This document shows positions 45,047-56,303 of a stretch of DNA of 64,000 bases, one piece after another (the first letter of the stretch is position 1; every line of letters starts with the position of its first letter). The notes beneath the pieces are model-generated. The model made no database searches, was not told where the DNA came from, and saw only the letters and a program-made list of their open reading frames with translations. Made by a program: the position numbers and the translations under genes. Origin of the DNA: Owenia fusiformis (lineage: Eukaryota > Annelida > Polychaeta > Sabellida > Oweniidae); NCBI GenBank assembly GCA_903813345.2, contig CAIIXF020000010.1:26562425-26626424 (forward strand), read 5' to 3'.

Positions 45047-47265
45047 ATTATTATTCTTTCCGAACCAGTTTTCTCAGCAACTAGAAGATTTTACTCAAAT
45101 CTACTTACAGGGTCAGTAAGGAGATGAGATCTAGTTTCTGGGAAATTAGGTTAAATTTTTATCTAGGTCAAAGGTCAAAATCTAGGTCAAATTTATAGTT
45201 TTCCTTATTTTTACGATTCTGACACTACACTTTAATAATTTGCTTCAAAATTTTGTATACAGATAGCAAAGAGTGTGCTAATAGTGTTAGCCTTTTGCCG
45301 TCAGAAAGTATTTTGACCCACTTTTGAGATATGGTGTCCGAAAAGTAGGTCAAAATAAAAAATTCTCCAAATTTAACGTATGAGCTATGAATTAAGAGTA
45401 GAATTTTCTCAGGAATCCGAATCTGCAAACCAAATTCCGATCCAACTTTCGGTTCGGAAGTTATGGCGTTTTGAAAGCTCAAAAATCGCTAAATTTGGTG
45501 CCTATGTTAAGTCAATGGGAAAAAAGACTTTTTCGAAGTGTAAAATACAAGATATAGACTGAGTACAGCTTAATATAATGAATGCTTACAAAAGAAGGGA
45601 ACCTCAAAAGCTACATAGCTTCAAAATTTGGACACCAAAATGCCTAGGTCAAAATCTAGGTCAAATTCATAGTTTTTCCTTATTTTAACGATTCTGACAC
45701 TACACTTTAATAATTTACTTCAAAATTTTGTATACAGGTAGCAAAGAGTGTGCTAATAGTGTTAGCCTTTTGCCGTCAGAAAGTATTTTGACCCACTTTT
45801 GAGATATGGTGTCCGAAAAGTAGGTCAAAATAAAAAGTTCTCCAAATTTAACGTATGAGCTATGAATTAAGGGTAGAATTTTCTGAGGAATCTGAATCTG
45901 CAAATCAAATTTCGATCCGACTGCCGGTTCGGAAGTTATGGCGTTTTGAAATCTCAAAAATCGCTAAATTTGGTGCCCCATGTTAAGTCAATGGGAAAAA
46001 AGACTTTTTCGAAGTGTAAAGTACAAGATATAGACTGGGTACAGCTCAACATAATGAACTTTTGTAAAAGAAGGGGACCTCAAAAGCTACATAGCTTCAA
46101 AATTTGGACACAAAAATGCCTAGGTCAAAATCTAGGTCAAATTCATAGTTTTTCCTTATTTTTATGATTCTGACACTACACTTTAATAATTTTCTTCAAA
46201 ATTTTATATACAGGTAGCAAAGAGTGTGCTAATAGTGTAAGCCTTTTGCCGTCAGAGAGTATTTTGACCCACTTTTGAGATATGGTGTCCGAAAAGTAGG
46301 TCAAAATAAAAAGTTCTCCAAATTTAACATATGAGTTATGAATTAAGAGTAGAATTTTCTCAGGAATCCGGATCTGCAAACCAAATTTCGATCCGACTTC
46401 CGATTCTAAAGTTATGGCGTGTCCGAAAAGTAGGTCAAAATAAAAATTCGCCAAATTTAACGTATGAGTTATGAATTAGGGGTAGAATTTTCTCAGAAAT
46501 CCGAATCTGCAAACCAGATTTCAATCCAACTATTGGTTCCAAAGTAATGGCTCGAAAATCGCTAAATTTGGTGCCCCATGTTATGTCAATGAGAAAAAAG
46601 ATTTTTTTAAAGTGTAAAATACAAGATATAGACTGAATACAGCTTAACATTCTGAAAGCCTATGAAAGAAGGGGACCCCGAAGCCTATCTAGCTTTAAAA
46701 TTTGGACACCAAAATGCCTAGGTCAAAATCTAGGTCAAATTCATAGTTTTTCCTTATTTTTGCGATTCTGACATTACACTTTAATGATTTACTTCGAAAT
46801 TTTGTATACAGGTAGCAAAGAGTGTGCTTATAGTGTTAGCCTTTTGCCGTCACAAAGTATTTTGACCCACTTTTGAGATATGGGGTCCTAAAAATAGGTC
46901 AAAATAAAAAATTCTCAAAATATCCCTTATGAGTTATGAATTAAAGGTAAAATTTTCCCAGGAATCCGAATCTGCAAACCAAATTTCAATCCGACTTCCG
47001 GTCAAAAATTCCTACTTACCTACCTACCTACATACCTACTTGGCTACCTACTTAGCTACCTACTTCTCAGCTACTTGGCTACCTACTCAGCTACTTACTC
47101 AGCTACCTACTCAGCTGCTTACTCAGCTACCTACTCATCTACTTACTCAATTACTTAATCATCTACGTACTCAGCTTCCTACTCAGTTACTTACTCAGCT
47201 CTTTACTCAAGTAAATCAATCTGGAGTCTTAAATTGAACTTGTTCAATTTACATGTCTAGTTATA
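45047..47265 (+). mobile_element. Helentron/HINE-like element, copy 2 (head to tail)
   Basis: It follows copy 1 without a gap: the TCTAGTT end runs straight into TATTATTATTCTTTC of the next copy. Four ~475-bp units (near 45311, 45786, 46261 and 46858), one with an internal deletion near 46420, are followed by the minisatellite, AATCTGGAGTC, the same stem-loop and TCTAGTT. The 5' GACTCCAG hairpin is absent in this copy. Confidence 0.6.
47005..47215. repeat. minisatellite, second array
   Basis: Units of the CTACTTACTCAGCTACCTA type, matching the array at 44751-44990. Confidence 0.85.
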
Positions 47266-47459
47266 TCTTGGGTTTTGACCAGAAGATATTTTGAATTTCC
47301 ATAATTTATTGTAATGTACGGTTAACTTGTTTAGTAGGGGTTTGATTTGGTTCTTAGTCGTAATGTCGATATTAATAGTTCAAGGCATTTCTTAATGCAT
47401 TTGAACCAATTCAGATTTTCGAATTCTGATTTAATAAATAAAGCTAACTTTGTAAAGTA

Positions 47460-47757
47460 AGCAAAGTCCAACCGCTATGACTCAGTGGCAGGGTCAAGTT
47501 ACCAATATCGCTTGGCCCCGGGTCGATTCCCGGTGTAGACAAGTTTGTTTGTGCGTTATGTAATTCTGGGTGTTTGACTGAGTGGTTCACGACTCGTATA
47601 AAAGGCTGTGGTGTGTACCTGTATGTCTGTGTACCTGTGCACTCAAAAGAACACAGGGCTCCTCAAAGGAGGGGTTTCTGGCTCTATCTTCGAATGTAAA
47701 ATACGGAAAAAAAACAAATATGGCGGTAGCCAAGATATGATGATGATGATGATGAAG
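47460..47757 (+). mobile_element. tRNA-derived SINE
   Basis: The head has a Pol III A box (TGACTCAGTGG, about 47478) and B box (GGGTCGATTCC, about 47520) at tRNA-like spacing, with a T-arm-like CCCGGGTCGATTCCCGG. A ~200-bp body and a (GAT)n tail near 47738-47755 follow. It does not fold as a complete tRNA. Confidence 0.75.
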
Positions 47758-47811
47758 CTTAGACTTTTTTGGGTAAATTGTCTAGGTATATCCAATATTT
47801 AACCATGCATT

Positions 47812-48465
47812 TCACTGGCGGATCTGGATCTGGGGCCCGGGCCCCCAGTCCCCCCCCCCTTGGGTGGGCCCAGAAAAAAAATTGGGCCCAAAAATGTTCT
47901 GCCAAAAAAGGCCTTCAGGCCCCAAAAAAGTTGGCCTTTTTGGTCATTACTGGGCCTTTTTAGCCTTGTTTTTTAATTTCAGGCCAATGGATATGTATCG
48001 ATTTAGAGAAGAAATTTCTGTCTCATCAGGTGCTTATCAATTCCATTCTTGAATTGATTTATATCCGTGGTGTATATTCCCCGGGTGTCTATTACAGATT
48101 GGGGAAGATTGTTCCATGTGTTGACGATTCTTTTTCCGAATACATTTTTCCTTACATCGAGTCTGCTATATCTATGGCTTAGTTTTTCTATATTGTATAT
48201 ATTTTTCAAATCATTAGTGTTACCATTCAAAAGATGACCCTTAATTGACGATGTGTTTTAGATTTTATGACTGGTTTAAGAGAAACGTGTGTTCAAAAAG
48301 TTCTCCATATCGATACAACTCCTTATGACGAAAATGGGCCTCAAAATTTCCAAATTTAGGCCCACTTTTGGGTTTTAGGGTCCCAAAAATCTTTCCCGCG
48401 CAAGCGCGGACGTTTTTTTCTTTGGCATGAAATCTCCCCCCCCCCCCCTTGTTACTTCCCACATC
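47812..48465. mobile_element. G/C-tract repeat element with nested LINE fragment
   Basis: The left end CACTGGCGGATCTGGATCTG, followed by long G/C runs, and the right end with CCCGCGCAAGCGCGG and a C run, bound GGGCCC/GGCCT-rich flanks. Repeats of this GGCGGATC-plus-GGGCCC type are widespread in invertebrates. The LINE piece at 47997-48256 interrupts it. Confidence 0.5.
47997..48256 (-). pseudogene. LINE RT C-terminal fragment (CR1-like wording)
   Basis: The minus strand reads SIKGHLLNGNTNDLKNIYNI, then RLDVRKNVFGKRIVNTWNNL and PQSVIDTRGI, the phrase that closes CR1/L2-type reverse transcriptase ORFs. It is strongly 5' truncated; no catalytic motifs remain. Confidence 0.75.
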
Positions 48466-48469
48466 CGAA

Positions 48470-48792
48470 CCAGCATTTAGATAATTACTCCCGGGGAATT
48501 ACGAGTACCCTCGTATAATCATAGGTTGCAACGCCATCTAAATGTGAAAATATAGTCTAAAATGACTAACCTGTGAGCAGTTTGGTTTTAGCACTATCCA
48601 ATTGGTGGCGCTCTAACGGGCACTTGACCCACAATGCAACGGGCCGAATTCAAATTTCTGAGCGGGTAGAAGTCATAATAAGCTAATCTTTATTTTTTGT
48701 TGCAATTAGTATATTTATCGATACGTCAGATAGCATAGCTCAATGTTCATATAAGAATAGAGTTGATTATCTCAGGATTAGCCAACACAACA
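48470..48792 (+). promoter_or_regulatory. likely promoter / 5' UTR of IQGAP
   Basis: The 320 bp before the first IQGAP codon are less repetitive. There is a GACCCACAATGCAACGG block (about 48628) reminiscent of vertebrate promoter elements, and a weak TATA-like ATATAAGA at about 48750. The true start site is unknown. Confidence 0.35.
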
Positions 48793-48826
48793 ATGGTGGA
48801 CGTCGAGGATGGACATTCGAAGCCGA
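48793..48826 (+). CDS. IQGAP, coding exon 1
   Basis: ATG at 48793 in the good context ACAACAATGG, with an in-frame TAG upstream (about 48738) and no earlier in-frame ATG. It encodes MVDVEDGHSKP plus one base and ends at donor A/GTGAGT. IQGAP is a cytoplasmic scaffold that binds actin, calmodulin and Rac/Cdc42 and shapes the cell cortex. The window holds ten coding exons (387 codons, about a quarter of a typical ~1650-residue protein); the IQ motifs, GRD and C-terminus lie beyond 64000. Exons were found by splice sites, phase continuity and similarity to the IQGAP family. Confidence 0.85.
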
Positions 48827-49185
48827 GTGAGTTGACTTTTTTTACGATTTTTTTCGATTTGATTTTCTGATTTTTAATTTTTTGAATTTCATTCTAGGCT
48901 AGACTTCAAGTACAATTTATAAATGATAGGCTTAACCGAGGCCCTAGAATTTATCGGACTGTCTTTTTCTCTGATGAATCGATTTTAAAACAAATGTCAC
49001 TTTTTTGTGTTGATTTTTCACCCCACATTTATAGGTTACTGAACACAGCTGGCTCAAAAGCCTTCTGTCTGTCTGACTTGTGTCAGCTCGATAGAATGTA
49101 AGGGGTAGGGTAGGCTAGATCTTCAATGTGCCCTATAAACTAAAGTGGAGATAAATGACAGGATCCCTATTCGAGACCCTATCTG

Positions 49186-49884
49186 TTGCAAGACTTATGA
49201 AGTTATGCCTGGCAGTGGCACAACCGTCACCAAACCATGTTATTAAGCGTTTTTAAGTTTCGCAAGGATCCTGCCTAGTTCAACAAGTTAAACACAATAC
49301 CACGGCTTTCATTTATTAATCTGAACTTTATTGTTGCCGTGATTGGGTTAAACTCCCGTGCTATGCTTTCTTTAGTTGCAAATTAGTTACAATATGACTG
49401 TGACAATGGTTATATTATTGACATTTAGATATAGTAGCATGAGAATACTGTAATGAAAAGTTTCATCGTTTATCTACCTTAAATATGTATATCTAGACTA
49501 CTACTACATGTACTACTACTTTAACTCATAATAAATTCATTTCCACAAACTATAATTCTAATCTCATTCAAGAATGTGAACATTGTCACGGTCATATCAG
49601 GGTTTAACATTACCACGGTCATGATATGCCTTACAACCATTGCCACAGTCATATAAGGCTTTAACATTACCATGACAGGCCTTGCAATATAATATAGCAT
49701 TGTCACTGTCATATCAGGCTTTAACATTACCACGGTCATGTCAGGCCTTGCAATTTAATATAGCTTGTCACGGTTATACCAGGCTTTCACATTAACAATA
49801 CCATGGTCATGGCAGGATCCTTGCGAAACTTAAACACACATAATAACATGGTGATGGTTGTGCCAGGCATAAGTCTTGCAATAG
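49186..49884. mobile_element. foldback element with repeated ACGGTCAT units
   Basis: The left arm TGCAAGACTTATGAAGTTATGCC...CAAGGATCCTGCC (broken here into two short landmarks) is matched by the inverted right arm at about 49813-49880. The interior (49575-49800) has several copies of TTTAACATTACCACGGTCAT. Confidence 0.75.
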
Positions 49885-51326
49885 ATAGCATGTGCACTAT
49901 TCTGCCGTCACTGAGTACTTTTAAATTATTGGTTCTTCCGAAGTTGCACATCATTTCCGTGCCACATGCCATCTCAGTTCCATATACATCATCTTATTCT
50001 CAGTACTCATTTTCTTTAAGCGCTTTAAAGCTCAATTTTAAAGATAGATTCTATCATTTATAAATAATTTCAGGGTGAAATATAGTCCAAAATCTTCAAA
50101 CCAGCGCCCGTGGCGCCCCTACCTGCAAACAGTTCTGTAAGGAAAACATAGCTAAGTAATTCGTACCTGTTATCTCAGTTATCCAATCAAATTAGTTCAT
50201 TTGCCAATTAAATCAACATTTTTTACATCACAACCATTGGTAATTTCCTGAAATTCTGATTTGACAGCCTAATAGTATCACCCATGTGCTATTCACTTGC
50301 CTTCAAATGCCCTTCTATTAGAGACTACTAATGGTTAAATTAGGGTTGGTGTCCACTTTAGCCTCCCCCTTCCCCGTACCATTGGCGCAGATTCCCAGTG
50401 CCAATAAGTAGCACAATAATTTGATTGGGTCAATGTCCCAGTTGTCAGTTATCACTAAGTCTAACAACTTACATTCCTGAGGCCAAAAATAATGTTTCAT
50501 CAAGCATTCTCTCTCCCCCAAGGCCCTGGCCCTTCCACAACTGAGTCACTAAGGCATGTTAATATTGTAACTCATGTAAGGTATTCTTGAATCAAATCTG
50601 TTCTGTTACTGTTAAGGGATGTTCAAATTTTTAGCTCAAAAGTGTTTATACAAATTACTTTGTTTTGCTTATTGTGACTTTAGAAGCATCCCTTGAGTAC
50701 AAGGCAAAGCCATGGTTCTACATTTTCTAACATTAAACAATCAATTTAAATCATTGCCTGTTAGAATTGCCCTTCGCATTCATTAAAATAAAAAATCCAG
50801 TGTGTTATTACTAATATTATACATGTAAATATTCCTTCAGTTTAAAACATTACCTGTTAGAATTGTCAGTTAAAAATACACATGCGTTAAAATAAAAAAC
50901 CAATATGTAATTATTAATATAAACATTCATTCAATGAGTCATTTGAGTTTAAATTCAAACAGTTATTAACGGTTGTTTAATATCATCTGCAGCATGTAGA
51001 TAACAGCAACAATATTGAAAAATACCATTTAGCTCCATGATCATACAAGATGTAAATCAAACTTGCATGAATTTGGATTTAATTAAAAGGATTTTAAATA
51101 TGATATATAAAAGGGGAGATGTAACAGAATAAACATTTAGCGAGTATTAAAGTAAGATAACAGTTTTCAGGATTATGGCAGAATTTAAGCATGGTATGTG
51201 TCTTTTTTGTTTTGATGCCACCTTTTTTAAGTGATGAGGTTTTGATACTTCTTTTAACACGAACAAACGGTCAATGTCACAATGTAAAGGGCAACAAAGG
51301 TGCCAGAGCAAAAGAATAAAGCAAAT

Positions 51327-52927
51327 CACTAGGGCAGAGCATTTGTACTGAAAGGAGCGTTTTCAGTACAAATATGTACTGAAAAATTTACTGAATTTTT
51401 AAGTATATACTGAAAAATATACTTAAAATTTCAGTGCAAATTTCAGTATAAATATGTACTGAAAAATGTACTGAAATTTTAAGTACATTTTTCAGTATAT
51501 ATTTATACTGAAAAATATACTGAACTTTAAGTGTGATTTTAAGTGCAAATATGTACTTAAAAATATACTGAAATTTAAGTGTGATTTTAAGTGCAAATAT
51601 GTACTGAAAAATATACTGAAATTTAAGGGCATATTTAAGTGTAAATTTATACTGAAAAATATACTTAGATTTTGAATTTCGACATCTTCCTGACTTTGAC
51701 ATCTATACCATGGATTTTGCTATACTCTAACAAATGAGGTTCTATGTTCATGTTATATATTTTAATTTTGATATCAATTAATTAATTTGCTCAAGCAATA
51801 TGAGTGAAAATCTCATGAAAAACTTATTTTTAAGACTGAGAAAATGTGTACCTTTAATGTTTTTGAATTTTAGAACTTAATAAGGTAGAATGTATCTAGA
51901 AACCTCAAAAGGTATGGAATACACATGTTATGTACGATCAGTTTTAAATAAAGGGTTTATCCCTCAGGAAATATGGGTATCCAAAACCTCCCAGTACATA
52001 ACCCTTATATATGCATTATATTTGATAGGTTTGATCGGGCTAAAAAGAAATTTATTGATGGAGAAAATGCAATCAGATATTATTACAGGATGCGTCTTAA
52101 ATAATTTAATCCAAAAACATAACTTAATTATTAAAAGGAAAACACTTGATTACAGTAAACCTAGCCTCTCCAGTTTGATTGGAGTCTGCTTCAAAGGATG
52201 TGTCTGAAGAAACTTTATTAATCCATTAACAAAACAAAATATTTTGACAAGGCAAAACAAACCTGATTACAGAGAGACTCTTTTAAGTTTGGTTAAAGTC
52301 TGCTGTAAAGGAAGCATCCAAAATAATTTCATAATGTAATAGCATTCCTGGGGTGGGGGGGGGGGTTCAGGGGTCCAAGCGAACCCCCCCCCCCCCCCAG
52401 CCAAAAATTCTTTTAAAATCATGCACTTTTCACCATTCTAAGAACTTTTTGAGTGATTTAGAGTTTATAAAGTATGCCTTACATTTACGTTTTCTCTTAT
52501 TTCCATTATTGGGCACAAATATTTCTCATTGCATATATTTATACTTAAAATTATCCTTGAATTTCAGTATATTTTTCAGTACATTTTTATACTGACTTTT
52601 GCACTTAAATTTCAGTACATTTTTCAGTATATATTTGTACTTAAATTTATCCTTAAATTTTCAGTGCATTTTTCAGTATATTTTTGCACTTAAATTTGTC
52701 CTTAAAATTCAGTACATTTTTCAGTACATATTTATACTTAAATTTGTACTTAAAATTCAGTATATTTTTCAGTACATGAATTTGTACTGAAAAATATACT
52801 GAAAAAATTCAGTGCATTTTTCAGTACAAAAATATACTTAAATTTGTACTGAAACAAAACTAGTACATTTTTCAGTACATATTTGTACTGAAAACGCTCC
52901 TTTCAGTACAAATGCTCTGCCCTAGTG
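51327..52927. mobile_element. CACTA-type (CMC/EnSpm) element, non-autonomous
   Basis: The ends CACTAGGGCAGAGCATTTGT and their inverted copy are flanked by AAT on both sides (3-bp duplication, as expected for CACTA elements). Each end is followed by a long zone of subterminal repeats (TACTGAAAAATATACTGAAA type; 51370-51665 and 52555-52890). The ~1 kb interior has a 105-codon frame (51890-52207) without transposase motifs. A G-run/C-run pair at 52350-52400 is a separate insertion. Confidence 0.88.
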
Positions 52928-53542
52928 AATAGATGGCACATTTTGCCCCAAGTTGTCAATACACTATTTGAAAGCTGGGAGTGTCAGTCTGTGTGGTTGG
53001 TTAATCAAATTAGACTAGGTTGTTATAATATTAACCATTTCATGTTAATTGCAATAACTTATCTTGTAAAAAGAAGTTCAAGTAGGGATATAGAGTAGCT
53101 ATCCATCCATCTGTCTATCTATTCCTCCATGAATACAGATCAAACTTGTGCAGTTATCTTAGTCACCTGGTATTTATTTTTTGTTAATTCCATCAGGCAA
53201 TATAATACTACAACAAGATGTGGATTGTTTGTTATTTGCATCTTACCTTGACCTAGAAATTATTTGAATCTGAAGTATATAGAGACGTTATAATTAAAAT
53301 GACTAAGTCCTTCTCAAGGGAAAAAGCATCAATGCATATTTAAATGGTTTTATTTTGTCTAAAATTGTAGATGAAACTCTCTTTTAAGGAAGACAAAATA
53401 AAACTATTGGAATTTTGGAAAGGTTATGTATTTGCCAAGTTTCTGATTTCGATTAAATTACATGTACATGTATGTCTAAAACTTGTGAATGGCTTTCCCA
53501 ACAAATATTAATATTAAACATTTGATTTCTTTGTATCCCCAG

Positions 53543-53651
53543 ACATGGCTGATGGAGAGGTGTATGGGAGAATGTCTGCTGAGCAGATGGACCTACAGAG
53601 GACAGAGAATGTGGCCTACCAGTACCTCTGTCATCTAGAAGAGGCTAAAGT
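53543..53651 (+). CDS. IQGAP, coding exon 2
   Basis: Acceptor TATCCCCAG, donor AAAGT/GTAAGA, 109 bp. It encodes MADGEVYGRMSAEQMDLQRT, then ENVAYQYLCHLEEAK, the conserved lead-in to the CH domain. The last two bases join exon 3 to give K-V-W. Confidence 0.9.
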
Positions 53652-53917
53652 GTAAGATACTTAAAGTGCAAAATATAGTGAAACATAACACAGACACTCT
53701 TGTCACAATGTGCTATAATTTGTTTGATAGGCTTCACTGGTATCTGAACTAAAAAATTAAAAAAAATTAATTGATTTAAATCTTGAGAGCCACCTATTTT
53801 TAAGGGGTTGACTATGTTTTAGAGATAGTTGGGCATGAAAGAAACAAAATTGTGAGCTGAAATTAACACCAAACATGTCGCAATATATGTTTCAGGATAT
53901 AAGTCACTATTTTATTA

Positions 53918-55005
53918 TCCCACCAAACGAAGTTCGAGAGGGATATAGGAAAGCCGTCCGTTCGTCCGTCTGTTTGTCCGGGCGATAACTCAAATACGGA
54001 TTTGATTCAAATTTTATAGGCCTTTGCCTTATGGGTGTAGGACCTCTGCTTGAGAAGGAATTTTCAATATGGCCGCTCAATTAAAAATGGCCACCATTTT
54101 TCTTAAAAAATGTGATCAATCATAACTCAAATACAAGTTGACGGATTTGGTTCAAATTTTATATGCTGATGCCTAGGGACACAGTAGCTCTGTTCAAGAA
54201 ATAATTTTCAAGATGGCAGCTGAATTTCAAGATGGCGGCCAATTTTCGTAAAAAACGTAATTAAGAAATATAGACCAAAGAGCAGGGTTACTAGTTTCGA
54301 ATAACACCCCGCTGGTCTCGGCACAAACGTTTTCTGTACCCCGAACGACCGAAGGGAGTGAGGGGTTCGAAAGCTTTTATGCCGCGACCAGCGGGGTGTT
54401 ATTCGAAACTAGTAACCCTGCTCTGAGGTCTATATTACGGTTCGAACATGAAAACTCACCAAATTGTTTTGAATATTCATCGTGGTCCGCCATTACTACG
54501 AACCACCGTTATGACGTCACACATTACACGTATTAACTGGGTTATTGATCTCGAATATAACCCAGCTGAAGCATTGACTTTGTTTACAGTTTATAGAAGG
54601 CGTGAATACAGTCATGTTCGAATCTTTGATAACTCATATACCAGTGAAGGGATTTGGTTCAAATTTTATATGATGATGGCTAGGGACACAGTTGCTTTGT
54701 TCAAAAATGAATTTTCAAGATGGCCACTGAATTTCAAAATGGTGGCCATTTTTCGTAAAAAATACATTAAATTTTGATAAATCTAACACCAGCGAACGGA
54801 TTTGTTTTAAATTTTATATGATAATGCCTAGGGACACAGTAGCTCTGTTTGAGGAAGAATTTTCAAAATGGCAGCTGAATTTTAAAATGGTTGCCATTTT
54901 TCTTAAAAGAACGTAATCTTTGATAACTCAAATATCAATGGATGGATTTGGCTCAAATTTTATATGGCCGCTATTTATCAAAACATGTTTTGTTCGGTGG
55001 GATTT
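53918..55005. mobile_element. CCCACC-ended interspersed repeat with internal ~140-bp tandem units
   Basis: It starts ATCCCACCAAACGAAGTTCG and ends TTTTGTTCGGTGGGAT, mutual complements. Inside are tandem units built on ATAACTCAAATAC, GGTTCAAATTTTATATG, GGGACACAGTAGCTCTGTT and AAGATGGC(A/C)GC. They are interrupted between about 54258 and 54630 by a second element that includes the 54268-54436 hairpin. Fragments of the family recur in introns 5 and 7. Confidence 0.75.
54268..54436. repeat. near-perfect hairpin with 40+ bp arms
   Basis: The left arm begins GAGCAGGGTTACTAGTTTCG and the right arm is its exact complement over ~38 bp, continuing with one mismatch. The apex (54339-54365) is four C-G pairs, tandem G-A, two pairs, tandem G-A, two C-G pairs and a GAA loop at 54351-54353. 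Confidence 0.95.
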
Positions 55006-55431
55006 GCTACTCCGTGGAGTTGCTGTTTTTTCTAGTTTGTTTAGAAATCTTAGTGGTTCCTGTTAGGTCCTGGTGGTGCCATAATACCCAGGCCCTTTTG
55101 GTTTCTTTGAAGCCATTTAGATTTCCCAAGAATGCCCTGACAATGTTTTGATAGTCCGCAATAATTTTCTAGTAGCCCTTAAGTGATTCACTTGTATGCT
55201 GCAGGGCATCATGTGTTACTTTAGTACTCAATAATGGTGCTCTAAGAGTTGTTCCTTGTAAGTCTTGAAGTTTTGACAACTTGTCCAATCCCTAACAGAA
55301 TAGTCACTAGTGTTCAATAAGTTGTCAAAGCGTAGGTGCTAATGTTTTAAGCATGCAGTAGACTGTTAAAGTGTATGTGATTTGTCAAGTATACAATGGG
55401 TTATTCATAATAATATGGATGGTGTTTTTAG

Positions 55432-55588
55432 GTGGATCCAGGCTTGCATAAATGAGCAGCTCCCAGCAACTACAGAGCTAGAAGAGGGACTCAGAAATGG
55501 AGTTGCCCTGGCTAAGCTCGGTCATTTCTTCTCCAAACAAACTGTCCCTTTCAAAAAGATCTATGATCCCGACCAGAAGAAATATGAG
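55432..55588 (+). CDS. IQGAP, coding exon 3 (CH domain)
   Basis: Acceptor TTTTTAG, donor GAG/GTATGT, 157 bp. It encodes VWIQACINEQLPATTELEEG, then LRNGVALAKLGHFF, the first half of the calponin-homology domain that binds F-actin. Residues about 48-100 of the protein. Confidence 0.95.
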
Positions 55589-55826
55589 GTATGTAAAGTC
55601 AACTATACATGTATTTTAGAGTACCCCTATATGTACTTATTTCCTAATGGAAAATAATATTATCATCTTATGTTTTGCCCATACAAATATTTTCGGCTCC
55701 TTAAAGTATATGCTATTGTTCACACTGTGCTTACTATTTTTTTAAAAATTTGAATTTCTATTTGAATTCCAACTACATTTTAATGAATTGTGATTTTCTT
55801 AAATGGTATTGTTTTCTGATTTCTAG
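55589..55826 (+). other. IQGAP intron 3
   Basis: Short intron of 238 bp; nothing notable. Confidence 0.8.
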
Positions 55827-55904
55827 ATGAGGGGATTGCATTTCAGACATACTGACAACATAAACCATTGGTTGAAGGCAATGGAAGAAATCAAGTTCCC
55901 AAAG
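55827..55904 (+). CDS. IQGAP, coding exon 4 (CH domain)
   Basis: Acceptor TTTCTAG, donor AAG/GTAGGA, 78 bp, phase 0 to phase 0. It encodes MRGLHFRHTDNINHWLKAME then EIKFPK. Confidence 0.94.
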
Positions 55905-56303
55905 GTAGGAATAGTTGTAACTTTCTAACTTTTTTGCTTTTTTATTTGATCTTTAGGGACTATGTTTTGATCAGGGCAGACCTCCAAACTTTCTGGAACT
56001 TGTTATGAATTTCAAGATTAGGAACTTAGAGATCATTTGAATGGCATAAAAATCTTGAAAATGGACTTAGACTAAGATCCACAAATGACTGTTTCATTTC
56101 TTGATTGTTTTACAATATTTGAATTGAAATAATAACTCAGTAAATTAATTTCAAGTTAGCAAAGGGTCATTGATTGATCACTGTTTAGATTAATTTTTGA
56201 ATGACCATGATGTCCTGGTGTCACCTCTAGCCCTAAGATCAATATGTACTATCATTAGCATGAATCTTGTACAATATTCACAAACTTCTCTACTTGTCAG
56301 ATA

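Larger units (their letters stand above)
48827..53542 (+). other. IQGAP intron 1
   Basis: 4.7 kb holding the foldback element at 49186-49884 and the CACTA element at 51327-52927. No coding elsewhere. Confidence 0.7.
53652..55431 (+). other. IQGAP intron 2
   Basis: Mostly occupied by the CCCACC-ended element 53918-55005; the remainder is unremarkable. Confidence 0.7.

Noticed and set aside
43515-46454. Series of similar 70-90-codon minus-strand frames (MSFQNAITSE... type)
   Set aside because: They recur because the ~475-bp noncoding unit is repeated; the peptides are translation artefacts with indels between copies.
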